A stretch of DNA of 64,000 nt from Streptomyces mashuensis (GTDB taxonomy: Bacteria > Actinomycetota > Actinomycetes > Streptomycetales > Streptomycetaceae). The position numbers were made by a program, and so were the translations under genes. The DNA is taken from assembly GCF_014654785.1 (NCBI RefSeq), contig NZ_BNBD01000003.1, positions 310,001 to 374,000 of the forward strand, given 5' to 3'. The notes beneath the pieces were generated by a model, which saw nothing but the letters and a program-made list of their open reading frames with translations, made no database searches and was not told the origin of the DNA. This document shows, piece by piece, positions 35,709 through 44,237 of the stretch; position 1 is the first letter of the stretch, and each line of letters starts with the position of its first letter.

Positions 35709-37301
35709 TCAGGCGCCGCGGCCCAGCTCCCACGGCTGGAGTTCGGAGGAGGAGTTGAGGACCCATTCGCCGCCGGTGATCTTGGAGCTGGCGGCGACGT
35801 AGTGCTTGCCCTGCCACAGCGGCAGGACGGGCACGTCGTCGGCGAGGATGTCCTCGGCCTGCTGGAAGTACTTGCCGGCGGTGTCACGCTGGACGGACTG
35901 CCGCGACTGCGGGATCAGCTCGTTGCTGATCTTGGCGTTGCGGTAGGGGGAGCCGAGGAAGTTGTCCTTGCCGATGAACGGGGCCACGAAGTTGTCCGGG
36001 TCCGGGAAGTCGGGGACCCAGCCCATGCCGTAGACGGCGTACTTGCCCTTGGACGACTCGGGGCGGAACTCGGACCACTTGACGCCCTGCACCTTGGTGT
36101 CGAACAGGCCGCTGTCGTTGAGCTGCTTCTGCAGCGTCTTGAAGGCCTTTCCGGTGGCCTCGCCGTAGTGGTCGCTGGTGTAGGTGAGCGTCAGCGGCAC
36201 GGGGGTGGTGACGTTGGCGGACTTCAGCAGCGCACGGGCCTTGTCGGTGCTGGGGTCGCCGTACTTGTTGGCGAAGGCGTTCTGGTGACCGGTGATGCCG
36301 GTGGGCACCATGGAGTACAGCGGTTCGCTGGTGCGCTGGTAGTCGTCGCGGGTCAGGGCCTGGCGGTCGACCAGCTGCGCGATGGCCTGGCGGACGGCCT
36401 TCTGCTTGACGACCGGGTCCTCGGTGTTGAAGGCGAGGTAGCTGATCTCCTGGCTGGTGGACTCCAGGAGCTGGACGCCCTTCTCCCCCGCGCCGCGCAG
36501 GCGGCCGATCTGCTCGGGCGTCATGGCCCGGGTCATCAGGTCGATGTCACCGGACTTCAGGGCCGCCTCCATCGACGTGGAGTCGTCGAAGAAGCGCATT
36601 TCGACCTTGCTGTTCTGCACCTTGACCGAACCCTTGTAGTCGGGGTTCCGGTTCAGCTCGACCTTGGTGACGCGGTCGTCCTGGACGTCGGTCTTCAGGG
36701 TGTACGGCCCGGAGCCGACGACCTTGAAGCCGGTGCCCAGCTTGTTCTTGTCGTACGACTCGCTGTCGACGATGGCGGCGGCGGGGGTGGATATCTTCTG
36801 CGGGAACGTGGCGTCGGGCGTCTTGAGGTGGAAGACCACCTCGAGCTCGCCCGGCGTCTCCACCTTGTCGATGTTGCTGAGCAGCGACACCGGGCCGTTC
36901 TCGAAGTTGATGGCCTTGGAGCGGTCGATGGAGAACTTGACGTCCTCCGAGGTGAGCGCGTGGCCGTTGGAGAACTTCAGGCCGCTGCGCAGCGTGCAGC
37001 GGAACTGCTCGTTGAGCCGGTCGCTCCAGCCGCACTTCTCCGCGGCGTCCGGCTCGGGGGCCGTGCCGGAGCGGGGCAGGCGCAGCAGCGTCTGGAAGGT
37101 GCTGTGCAGGACGTTCCAGAGGCCGTTGTCGTACGCGGCGGCGGGGTCGAAGGGCGCGGGAGCGTCGGTGGTCTCCTCGAACCGGTCGGTGGTGCCGATG
37201 ACGATGGCCCCCTGTCCGGCTCCGTCGCCCCCGCCGCAGGCGACGAGCACGGGTGCCAGCAGGCCCGCCACGGCGGGCAGGACCAACGTCTTGCGGTTCA
37301 T
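35709..37301 (-). CDS. Extracytoplasmic peptide-type ABC substrate-binding lipoprotein (copy 2)
   Basis: A 530-residue family-5 solute-binding lipoprotein with lipobox LVAC. It has the same fold and motifs as copy 1: GLKFSNGHALTSEDVKFSID, VRQAIAQLVDRQALTRDDYQ and EPLYSMVPTGITGH. The ATG at 37301 follows GGGAGAA; the in-frame extension to 37367 is rejected. As with copy 1, no permease or ATPase lies beside it, so it must use a transporter encoded elsewhere or have a non-transport role such as sensing. Tandem duplication is the simplest origin. Confidence 0.92.
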   Translation of the reverse strand: MNRKTLVLPAVAGLLAPVLVACGGGDGAGQGAIVIGTTDRFEETTDAPAPFDPAAAYDNGLWNVLHSTFQTLLRLPRSGTAPEPDAAEKCGWSDRLNEQFRCTLRSGLKFSNGHALTSEDVKFSIDRSKAINFENGPVSLLSNIDKVETPGELEVVFHLKTPDATFPQKISTPAAAIVDSESYDKNKLGTGFKVVGSGPYTLKTDVQDDRVTKVELNRNPDYKGSVKVQNSKVEMRFFDDSTSMEAALKSGDIDLMTRAMTPEQIGRLRGAGEKGVQLLESTSQEISYLAFNTEDPVVKQKAVRQAIAQLVDRQALTRDDYQRTSEPLYSMVPTGITGHQNAFANKYGDPSTDKARALLKSANVTTPVPLTLTYTSDHYGEATGKAFKTLQKQLNDSGLFDTKVQGVKWSEFRPESSKGKYAVYGMGWVPDFPDPDNFVAPFIGKDNFLGSPYRNAKISNELIPQSRQSVQRDTAGKYFQQAEDILADDVPVLPLWQGKHYVAASSKITGGEWVLNSSSELQPWELGRGA

Positions 37302-37444
37302 TGTCCGGTGTTCTCCCTGTGGTGCGTTCGGCTGCCCGGACCCTACCGATAGCCGATGGCCGGTCATACGGGCAGCCGTGAAGTTCTCGCGAAAAGATTA
37401 GTGTGCGTGGCCTGCACCGCCGGAACACGATGAAGTTGATGCAA

Positions 37445-37459
37445 TATCACGTGGTGATA
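37445..37459. promoter_or_regulatory. 15-bp palindrome upstream of SBP copy 2
   Basis: TATCAC-GTG-GTGATA, 144 bases upstream of the second substrate-binding protein. It has 6-bp perfect arms in an AT-rich patch. The regulator is unknown. Confidence 0.4.
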
Positions 37460-37668
37460 ACGACCCCGGGCTGTTCGATAAACGGACGCCGGAACGAACC
37501 CGACACGGGACGATCAAACGGGACACAAGGGTGCGCTTCCGCCCGCAGTGCGGGCCGCGCGGGGCGCACGAAAGGCGCCGTCGGCACTCCGTGCCGGTGA
37601 CGAACGTCACGCAGGAGGCTTTCCGGCCGACCGCGGGAATTCAGCCGCCGCATTCGTCACGGAAAACA

Positions 37669-37685
37669 CCCGGCCCGCTGCCGGG
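37669..37685 (-). terminator. HAD-gene intrinsic-type terminator
   Basis: A 6-bp stem CCCGGC/GCCGGG with a 5-base loop, followed on the minus strand by TGTTTTCC, 29 bases after the HAD-gene stop. It is one of the few hairpins here with a T-rich tail. Confidence 0.55.
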
Positions 37686-37714
37686 AGTTCCCGTGCGTAT
37701 TCCGCGGCACACGC

Positions 37715-38425
37715 TCAGTGCACGCCCCGGTGCATTCCCGTGATCAGTCCGCGCAGAAAAGAGAGATCGACTTCCTCCAGCGAGCCGACCACGGTCCGGC
37801 CCGCGGCGGGCGGGATCGGCGCCACCGACGGCACCGCCACCACCCGGCACCCGGCCGCCTCCGCCGCGGCCACACCGGTCAGGGTGTCCTCCACCACCGC
37901 ACACCGCGCCGGGTCCGCGCCCAGCCGGGCGGCGGCCAGCAGGTACGGGTCGGGGTGCGGCTTGGTGCGGGTCAGCTCGTCGCCGGCCACCGTCAGCGCG
38001 AAGTGCTGCCGGCCCAGCGTGTCGAGCACTCTGTCGATGATCTCCCGGTGCGAGGCGGAGACCAGGGCCGTCGGCACCCCGTGCGCGGACAGCTCGGCCA
38101 GCAGCCGGCGGGCGCCGGGCATCAGCGGCACACCGCGCCCGATCATCTCCGAGAACCGGGTGTTGAGCAGGGCCGTGAGCTCGGCCAGGGCGATCCGGGC
38201 CCCCGTCGCCTTGATCAGGAACGAGGCGCTGCGGGTCATCGGCCCGCCGACGACCACCTCGCGCCACTCCTCCAGCAGCTGGTGCCCCAGCTCGGCGAAG
38301 ACGGCGACCTCCACCTCCCACCAGAAACCCTCGGTGTCGACGAGGGTGCCGTCCATGTCGAGCAGGACCGCCTGCAGGGCCGGGGCCTCCGGCCGCACGC
38401 CGATCACGGGGACGCTGCTGGTCAT
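37715..38425 (-). CDS. HAD-superfamily phosphatase/phosphomutase (Cof/beta-PGM type)
   Basis: 236 residues. HAD motif I is DMDGTLVDTEG, motif II ALVSAS (Ser), motif III with Lys in TKPHPDPYLLAA, and motif IV VVEDTLTGVAAAEAAG. The helical cap between motifs I and II places it in the phosphoglycolate-phosphatase/beta-phosphoglucomutase subgroup. The substrate is not predictable. The ATG at 38425 has a perfect AGGAGGTG. A double hairpin (38448-38495) precedes the ribosome site. It is downstream of the PAC2 gene. Confidence 0.92.
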   Translation of the reverse strand: MTSSVPVIGVRPEAPALQAVLLDMDGTLVDTEGFWWEVEVAVFAELGHQLLEEWREVVVGGPMTRSASFLIKATGARIALAELTALLNTRFSEMIGRGVPLMPGARRLLAELSAHGVPTALVSASHREIIDRVLDTLGRQHFALTVAGDELTRTKPHPDPYLLAAARLGADPARCAVVEDTLTGVAAAEAAGCRVVAVPSVAPIPPAAGRTVVGSLEEVDLSFLRGLITGMHRGVH

Positions 38426-38447
38426 CCGCACACCTCCTGGGGGACAC

Positions 38448-38495
38448 GAAGGCCGGCCCGGCCCTCCGCTCACCGCGGAGGACGGACCGGCCTTC
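38448..38495 (-). other. Nested hairpin between PAC2 and HAD genes
   Basis: Outer arms 38448-38456 and 38487-38495 (GAAGGCCGG/CCGGCCTTC) enclose an inner 7-bp stem (38463-38469 and 38475-38481, loop TCACC). It could be a PAC2 terminator or a structured leader of the HAD mRNA. Confidence 0.5.
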
Positions 38496-38580
38496 ACCGG
38501 ACCGACCAGTGTACGGCGGTGGGCGCCGCACGTCGCGTCGATAATCACCCAGTCTGCGCGGGCCCCGTCGGGGGCCGGGA

Positions 38581-39708
38581 TCAGTCGTCGCCGGGGCCGT
38601 CCTGGGAGCCGTCGCGCCCGCCGCCGTCGTCCTTGCCCCTGCCCTTGCCGTCCGGGGCGCCCTTGCCGTCGGAGGCGTCATCGCCCTCCGTCCCGGCGGC
38701 CCCGTCGGCCCCCTCGTCGGGGGTCTGGGCCGGCGGGCGGGGCGGCCGGGTCCGGCCGCCGGCGGTGTCCCGCAGGTACGACGGGTCGCGTGGGCCGCCC
38801 TCGGCCAGCCCCGGCTCGGCGGCCAGGCCGCCGGCCCGCTCCGGACCGGGCGCCTGGCCCGGCTGGCCGTCGCGGCGCCGCAGGTAGCGCTCGAACTCCC
38901 GGGCGATGGCCTCGCCGGACGCCTCCGGCAGGTCCGCGGTGTCCCGCGCCTCCTCCAGCGACTGCACGTACTCGGCCACCTCGCTGTCCTCGGCCGCCAG
39001 CTGGTCCACGCCCAGCTGCCAGGCGCGGGCGTCCTCCGGCAGCTCGCCCTGCGGGACGCGCAGGTCGATCAGGTCCTCCAGGCGGTTGAGCAGCGCCAGG
39101 GTGGCCTTCGGGTTGGGCGGCTGGGAGACGTAGTGCGGCACGGCGGCCCACAGGCTCACCGCCGGCACCCCGGCGTGCGTGCACGCCTCCTGGAGGATGC
39201 CGACGATGCCGGTCGGTCCCTCGTAGCGGGACTCCTCCAGGTCCAGGGTGCGCGCCAGATCCGGGTCGGAGGTGACGCCGCTGACCGGAACGGGCCGGGT
39301 GTGCGGGGTGTCGCCGAGCAGCGAGCCCAGGATCACCACCATCTCCACACCGAGCTCGTGGGCGAAGCCCAGCAGCTCGTTGCAGAACGACCGCCAGCGC
39401 ATGCTCGGCTCGATGCCCCGCACCAGGACCAGGTCCCGCGAGGCGCCGGTGTCCGCGGCCCGCACCACCGACAGCCGGGTGGTCGGCCAGGTGATCTTGC
39501 GGACGCCCCCGTCCAGCCAGACCGTGGGCCGGTTGACCTGGAAGTCGTAGTAGTCCTCCGCGTCGAGCGCGGCGAACACCTCGCCCTTCCACTCCCGGTC
39601 CAGGTGCGCGACCGCGCTGGAGGCTGCGTCACCGGCGTCGTTCCAGCCCTCGAAGGCACAGATCATGACCGGGTCGATCAGCTCGGGAACCCCCTCAAGC
39701 TCGATCAC
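38581..39708 (-). CDS. PAC2-family protein (proteasome-assembly-chaperone fold)
   Basis: 375 residues. Residues about 1-270 form a PAC2 domain (ELIDPVMICAFEGWNDAGDA and EMVVILGSLLGDTPHTRPV). The C-terminal hundred residues are disordered and rich in Gly, Asp, Pro and Lys. The GTG at 39706-39708 follows GGAAGGAGG. In archaea and eukaryotes PAC2-family proteins assist 20S assembly; the actinobacterial role is unknown. Its presence about 15 kb from prcAB is suggestive only. It is followed by the HAD gene. Confidence 0.9.
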   Translation of the reverse strand: MIELEGVPELIDPVMICAFEGWNDAGDAASSAVAHLDREWKGEVFAALDAEDYYDFQVNRPTVWLDGGVRKITWPTTRLSVVRAADTGASRDLVLVRGIEPSMRWRSFCNELLGFAHELGVEMVVILGSLLGDTPHTRPVPVSGVTSDPDLARTLDLEESRYEGPTGIVGILQEACTHAGVPAVSLWAAVPHYVSQPPNPKATLALLNRLEDLIDLRVPQGELPEDARAWQLGVDQLAAEDSEVAEYVQSLEEARDTADLPEASGEAIAREFERYLRRRDGQPGQAPGPERAGGLAAEPGLAEGGPRDPSYLRDTAGGRTRPPRPPAQTPDEGADGAAGTEGDDASDGKGAPDGKGRGKDDGGGRDGSQDGPGDD

Positions 39709-39852
39709 CCAGCGCCTCCTTCCGACCGGGGCGCACACCATGGGTGCAGGGCGCCGCCGGTTGCCGTTCCGTGCGATTGCGGTTGTCTCGTGTGTGCCCC
39801 AAGCCTACGACTTCGGCGACCCCGGTACGCAGCCCCCGAGGGGGAGGCACTT

Positions 39853-40917
39853 TCAGCCACGCGTGCCCCACCCGCCGCGATAGGCGCGCCAGTCGGCCTC
39901 GGTGGCGGCGAAGTCCACGTACAGTGCGACGCCGAAGCGTTCGCGGTGCCGGTCCTGCCGGGACAGGCCCAGCCGGGCGCCGCGCACGGCGGCCGCCGCC
40001 GTCTCGGCCCGGCTCTGATGGCCCCAGTCGTCGGTGTGGTAGAAGGGCAGGCCCATCAGCAGGTCGGTCCGCCGGGGCGTCACCTGGAGGGCCAGCGCGG
40101 TCTGCCGGGCCACGTAGCCGCCGTAGAGCGTCTCCGCCGGCAGCGCCGTGTCGTACGACATGACGGCTATCTGGTCGGTGCGGCGGGCCACCTGGGCGAA
40201 GTAGCGCTGGGTCCACCACTTCTTGCTGCCCAGCGTGCGCGCCGCGCGGTGCAGGGCGGGCAGCGGGTCGATCTGCTGGGCGGCCACCGACAGCACTCCG
40301 CCCTGCGAACGCACCGCCGTATGCAGGGAGTCGAGCAGCGCGAGGAAGTCCCGGTCGTCGCTGGGCACGGGTTCGACGTCCAGGTGCAGGCCCTCGAAGC
40401 CGGCCCGCAGCACCTGCCGGGCGGACTCCACGACGGCCTCCCGCACCGGTGCGGAGGGCAGGTACAGGCCCGGGCCGCCGGCCCGGTCGGTCACCTTGTC
40501 GCCGAGCCACGCCTGGACGCGTACCCCGGGCAGCTCGCGGTGGACCGCGTCGAGGAACCGGCCGGCGCCGCGGTACACGTCCGCGGGCAGGGTGCCGTCG
40601 TGCTCCAGCGGGCCGGCGTGCACGTACAGGTCACGGATGCCGGTGCCGGCCAGGCGCCGCTTCAGCGCGGCGAGGTCGGCCGGGCCGCGCCGGCCGTCCA
40701 CCCAGGCGTGCCCCAGCCACACCGCGTCCCGGCCGCGGGTGACCGCGTCGTCGGCGGGCGACCCGGCGTAGGCGGCGCGCAGCGCGCTGCCTGCCGTGAC
40801 GACCGGCACGAGGACGAGGAGGGCCAGCCCGATCGCCACGCGTACGGTGATGCGCCGCCACAGCGGTGGGCGGGGCCGTGAGGTCTTCTTGCCGGCCGGC
40901 GGTGCTGCCCTGTTCAT
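39853..40917 (-). CDS. GH18-like TIM-barrel protein, membrane-anchored or exported
   Basis: 354 residues. The basic N-terminus (to about 22) and hydrophobic segment (about 23-45) form a signal anchor. The rest looks like a glycoside hydrolase 18-like barrel: VRVQAWLGDKV, then GFEGLHLDVEPVPSDDRDFL, where DVE resembles the end of the DxxDxDxE catalytic strand, then QIAVMSYDTALP and a C-terminal VALYVDFAA. Only part of the catalytic signature is present, so activity is doubtful. The ATG follows AGAGGGGA, which is part of a 9-bp hairpin (40922-40948). It is downstream of glpD behind a strong terminator. Confidence 0.75.
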   Translation of the reverse strand: MNRAAPPAGKKTSRPRPPLWRRITVRVAIGLALLVLVPVVTAGSALRAAYAGSPADDAVTRGRDAVWLGHAWVDGRRGPADLAALKRRLAGTGIRDLYVHAGPLEHDGTLPADVYRGAGRFLDAVHRELPGVRVQAWLGDKVTDRAGGPGLYLPSAPVREAVVESARQVLRAGFEGLHLDVEPVPSDDRDFLALLDSLHTAVRSQGGVLSVAAQQIDPLPALHRAARTLGSKKWWTQRYFAQVARRTDQIAVMSYDTALPAETLYGGYVARQTALALQVTPRRTDLLMGLPFYHTDDWGHQSRAETAAAAVRGARLGLSRQDRHRERFGVALYVDFAATEADWRAYRGGWGTRG

Positions 40918-40921
40918 GTGT

Positions 40922-40948
40922 ACGTCCCCTCTTCCCTCCAGGGGACGT
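40922..40948 (-). promoter_or_regulatory. Leader hairpin covering a ribosome-binding site
   Basis: A 9-bp perfect inverted repeat ACGTCCCCT/AGGGGACGT with a 9-base spacer, ending 4 bases before the GH18-like start codon. The AGGGGA arm is the likely Shine-Dalgarno sequence, so the stem could reduce translation. Confidence 0.5.
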
Positions 40949-40967
40949 GTGCGGCCGGTGCCTGGTT

Positions 40968-41007
40968 GCCCGTCCGCCGTGTGCCCGGGAGCACACGGCG
41001 GACGGGC
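40968..41007 (-). terminator. glpFKD operon terminator
   Basis: A perfect 17-bp inverted repeat (40968-40984 and 40991-41007) with a 6-base loop CCGGGA, 14 bases after the glpD stop. Confidence 0.9.
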
Positions 41008-41021
41008 GCGAAGGGGGCGCG

Positions 41022-42629
41022 TCAGTGCTTGTCGCCCAGCAGCTCCTTGACGCGGGTCCGGACGTCCTCGGTGTCGAGGCCGCGGATGGTCAGGGTGGTG
41101 CGGCGGCGCAGCACGTCGTCGACCGTCTCGGCCCACTCGTGGTCGCGGGCGTAGACGACCTGGGCCCAGATCTCCGGGCCGTCGGGGTGGATCCGCTCGC
41201 CGAGCTCGGGGTTCTCGTTGACCATGCGGGCGATGTCGAAGGACAGCGAGCCGTAGTGGGTGGCGAGGTGACGGGCGGTCAGCGGGTCCATGCGGGCGCC
41301 GGGCTCGCGGTCGACGAGCAGGCGGTGCGCGACGGCGTTGGGGTTGGCGACGCCGGGCAGCGGGGTGCGGCGGACGAGGCTGGAGACGGGCTCCATGTCC
41401 TCGGTGAGCGGGCTGCCGGGCACCTGGGCGAGCTTCTTCATGACCGTGCGGCCGATGTGGCGGTAGGTGGTCCACTTGCCGCCGGCGACGGACAGCATGC
41501 CGCCCTTGCCCTCGGTGACGACCGTCTCGCGCTTGGCCTGGGCGACGTCGCCGGGGCCGCCGGGCAGCACGCGCAGGCCGGCGAAGGCGTACGTCATCAG
41601 GGAGCGGTCGAGGTCGGCGTCCTGGATGGAGAACGCGGCCTCGTCGAGGATCTGCTGGATGTCCTCCTCGGTGGCGCGCACGTCCGCCGGGTCGCCCTCG
41701 TACTGGGTGTCGGTGGTGCCCAGGAGGAGCTGGTCCTCCCAGGGGAGGGCGAAGGTGATGCGGTACTTGTCGATCGGGGTGGCCATGGCGGCCTTCCACG
41801 GCGACTTGCGCTTCATCACGATGTGCGCGCCCTTGGAGAGGCGGATGGACGGTGCGGCGCCCTTGTCCTCCAGCTTCCGCAGGTGGTCCACCCACGGGCC
41901 GGTGGCGTTGAGGACGACGCGGGCGTCGATGCCGAACTCGGTGCCGTCCATGCGGTCCTTGAGCTCGGCGCCGGTGACCTTGCCGTGCGTGAAGCGCAGG
42001 CCGGTGACCTCGGCGTGGTTGAGGACCACGGCACCGGACTCGACGGCCGCGCGAACCGTCATGACGGCCACGCGGGAGTCGTTCATCTGGTGGTCGTAGT
42101 AGACCGCGACGGCCTTGAGGTCGTCGGTGCGCAGGCCGGGGTTGTCGGCCTTGGCGCGGGCCGGGGAGATGACCTTGCCGACGCCGTCGCCGAAGGCGGA
42201 CAGCGCCGAGTAGGCGAAGACGCCGGCGCCGAGCTTGGCCGCACCCACCGGGCCGCCCTTGTAGACGGGCAGGTAGAAGGTGAGCGGGTTGACGAGGTGG
42301 GGGGCCACGTCCTTGGCGAGGACGCGGCGCTCGTGGTGGTTCTCCGCGACCAGCTTGACCGCGCCGGTCTGCAGGTAGCGCAGACCGCCGTGGACGAGCT
42401 TGGAGGACGCGGAGGAGGTGGCGCCGGCGAAGTCGCCGGCGTCCACCATGGCGACCCGCAGGCCGGCCTGCGCGGCGTGCCAGGCGACCGAGGTGCCCAG
42501 GATGCCGCCGCCGATGACCAGGAGGTCGTACGTCGCGTTGGACAGTCTCTCCCGGGTCTCGGCTCGGCCCGGGTTGACGCCGGCGGCCGGGTGCGTTCCC
42601 AGGGTGGGCACGCTCTGCGGGGTAGTCAT
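41022..42629 (-). CDS. glpD: Glycerol-3-phosphate dehydrogenase (FAD)
   Basis: 535 residues. It oxidises glycerol-3-phosphate to dihydroxyacetone phosphate at the membrane and passes electrons to quinone. The FAD-binding Rossmann motif is GGGILG (40-45), followed by the GlpD signature TSSASSKLVHGGLRYLQ. A C-terminal helical cap domain begins near residue 400. The ATG follows GAGGAGC. It is the last gene of glpF-glpK-glpD, 14 bases after glpK. Confidence 0.97.
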   Translation of the reverse strand: MTTPQSVPTLGTHPAAGVNPGRAETRERLSNATYDLLVIGGGILGTSVAWHAAQAGLRVAMVDAGDFAGATSSASSKLVHGGLRYLQTGAVKLVAENHHERRVLAKDVAPHLVNPLTFYLPVYKGGPVGAAKLGAGVFAYSALSAFGDGVGKVISPARAKADNPGLRTDDLKAVAVYYDHQMNDSRVAVMTVRAAVESGAVVLNHAEVTGLRFTHGKVTGAELKDRMDGTEFGIDARVVLNATGPWVDHLRKLEDKGAAPSIRLSKGAHIVMKRKSPWKAAMATPIDKYRITFALPWEDQLLLGTTDTQYEGDPADVRATEEDIQQILDEAAFSIQDADLDRSLMTYAFAGLRVLPGGPGDVAQAKRETVVTEGKGGMLSVAGGKWTTYRHIGRTVMKKLAQVPGSPLTEDMEPVSSLVRRTPLPGVANPNAVAHRLLVDREPGARMDPLTARHLATHYGSLSFDIARMVNENPELGERIHPDGPEIWAQVVYARDHEWAETVDDVLRRRTTLTIRGLDTEDVRTRVKELLGDKH

Positions 42630-42643
42630 GAGTTGCTCCTCAG

Positions 42644-44182
42644 TCAGCTCTCGTCGTCGATCCAGCCCATGGTCCGCTCGACGGCCTTGAGCCAGTTCTT
42701 GTACTCGCGGTCACGCGTGTCCGCGTCCATGCGGGGGGTCCACTCGGCGGCCCGGCGCCAGTTGGCGCGCAGGGCGTCGGTGTCCGGCCAGAAGCCGACG
42801 GCCAGGCCGGCGGCGTAGGCGGCGCCGAGGCAGGTCGTCTCGGCGACCATGGGGCGCACCACGGGTGCGTCCAGGAAGTCCGAGAGGGTCTGCATCAGCA
42901 AGTTGTTGGAGGTCATGCCGCCGTCGACCTTGAGGGCGGTCAGCTCGACGCCGGAGTCCTTGGTCATGGCGTCGGTGATCTCGCGGGTCTGCCAGGCGGT
43001 GGCCTCGAGGACGGCGCGGGCGATGTGCGCCTTGGTGACGTAGCGGGTCAGGCCCGCGATCACGCCGCGCGCGTCGGAGCGCCAGTAGGGGGCGAACAGG
43101 CCGGAGAAGGCGGGCACGAAGTAGGCGCCGCCGTTGTCCTCGACGGAGCTGGCGAGCGTCTCGATCTCGGCCGCGCTCTTGATGAGGCCCATCTGGTCGC
43201 GCATCCACTGGACGAGGGAGCCGGTGACGGCGATGGAGCCCTCGAGGGCGTAGACGGGCTTCTGGTCGCCGATGCGGTAGCCGACGGTGGTCAGCAGGCC
43301 GTTGTAGGACTGGACGGGCTCGCCACCGGTGTTCATCAGCATGAAGGTGCCGGTGCCGTAGGTGGACTTGGCCTCGCCCTGGTCGAAGCAGGTCTGGCCG
43401 AAGAGGGCGGCCTGCTGGTCGCCGAGGGCGGAGGCGACGGGGACGCCCTCGAGGGCGCCGCCCTTGGCGGTGCCGTAGACCTCGGCGGAGGAGCGGATCT
43501 CCGGCAGGACGGCGGCCGGGATCTCCATGGAGGACAGGATGCGGTCGTCCCACGCCAGGGTGCGCAGGTTCATCAGCATGGTGCGCGAGGCGTTGGTGAC
43601 GTCGGTGACGTGGACGCCGCCGTTCACACCGCCGGTGAGGTTCCAGATGACCCAGGAGTCCATGGTGCCGAAGAGGATGTCGCCGGCCTCGGCGCGCTCA
43701 CGCAGGCCCTCGACGTTGTCCAGCAGCCAGCGGACCTTGGGGCCGGAGAAGTAGGAGGCCAGCGGGAGGCCGGTCTCGCGGCGGAAGCGGTCCTGGCCGA
43801 CGTTGCGGCCGAGCTCCTTGCAGAGGGCGTCCGTGCGGGTGTCCTGCCAGACGATGGCGTTGTGGACGGGCTCACCGGTGTTCTTGTCCCAGAGCAGGGT
43901 GGTCTCGCGCTGGTTGGTGATGCCGATGGCCTTGACGTCGGCGGCGGTGATGCCGGCCTTCTCGACGGCGCCGGCGACGACCTGCTCGACGTTGCGCCAG
44001 ATCTCCAGGGCGTCGTGCTCGACCCAGCCCGGCTTGGGGAAGATCTGCTCGTGCTCCTTCTGGTCGACGGCGACGATGCGGCCGTCGCGGTCGAAGACGA
44101 TGCAGCGGGAGGAGGTGGTGCCCTGGTCGATGGCCGCGATGAACGGGCCCTGGCCGTGGGAGGCGCCGTGGGTGGTGGTCAT
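42644..44182 (-). CDS. glpK: Glycerol kinase
   Basis: 512 residues. It phosphorylates glycerol entering through GlpF. FGGY-kinase features are the N-terminal [16 protein letters not shown], the substrate-contact WQDTRTD, and the C-terminal [14 protein letters not shown] adenosine-binding region. The ATG at 44182 ([11 protein letters not shown]) follows AGGAG with 10-base spacing. It is 55 bases downstream of glpF in the gyl operon. Confidence 0.97.
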   Translation of the reverse strand: MTTTHGASHGQGPFIAAIDQGTTSSRCIVFDRDGRIVAVDQKEHEQIFPKPGWVEHDALEIWRNVEQVVAGAVEKAGITAADVKAIGITNQRETTLLWDKNTGEPVHNAIVWQDTRTDALCKELGRNVGQDRFRRETGLPLASYFSGPKVRWLLDNVEGLRERAEAGDILFGTMDSWVIWNLTGGVNGGVHVTDVTNASRTMLMNLRTLAWDDRILSSMEIPAAVLPEIRSSAEVYGTAKGGALEGVPVASALGDQQAALFGQTCFDQGEAKSTYGTGTFMLMNTGGEPVQSYNGLLTTVGYRIGDQKPVYALEGSIAVTGSLVQWMRDQMGLIKSAAEIETLASSVEDNGGAYFVPAFSGLFAPYWRSDARGVIAGLTRYVTKAHIARAVLEATAWQTREITDAMTKDSGVELTALKVDGGMTSNNLLMQTLSDFLDAPVVRPMVAETTCLGAAYAAGLAVGFWPDTDALRANWRRAAEWTPRMDADTRDREYKNWLKAVERTMGWIDDES

Positions 44183-44237
44183 GGGGTGTCTGCTCCTGAA
44201 GGTCTGGGTCTCGGCGTGTCTCGGCGTGTGCTGCTGC

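Larger units (their letters stand above)
37302..37714 (-). promoter_or_regulatory. 413-base gene-free gap: HAD terminator and SBP promoter region
   Basis: No convincing gene. The HAD-proximal end holds a short hairpin (37669-37685) followed on the minus strand by TGTTTTCC. The SBP-proximal half is markedly less GC-rich and contains the palindrome TATCACGTGGTGATA at 37445-37459. Promoter elements for the second substrate-binding gene are expected here. Confidence 0.45.

Noticed and set aside
37445..37459. CACGTG inside the palindrome as a eukaryotic-type E-box
   Set aside because: The similarity is incidental; bacterial regulators do not use that logic and the full 15-bp symmetry is the relevant feature.
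37403..37743. Short open frames of 60-70 codons on both strands in the 37.3-37.7 kb gap
   Set aside because: No Shine-Dalgarno sequence, no GC-biased third positions and Arg/Pro-rich shadow-like translations.
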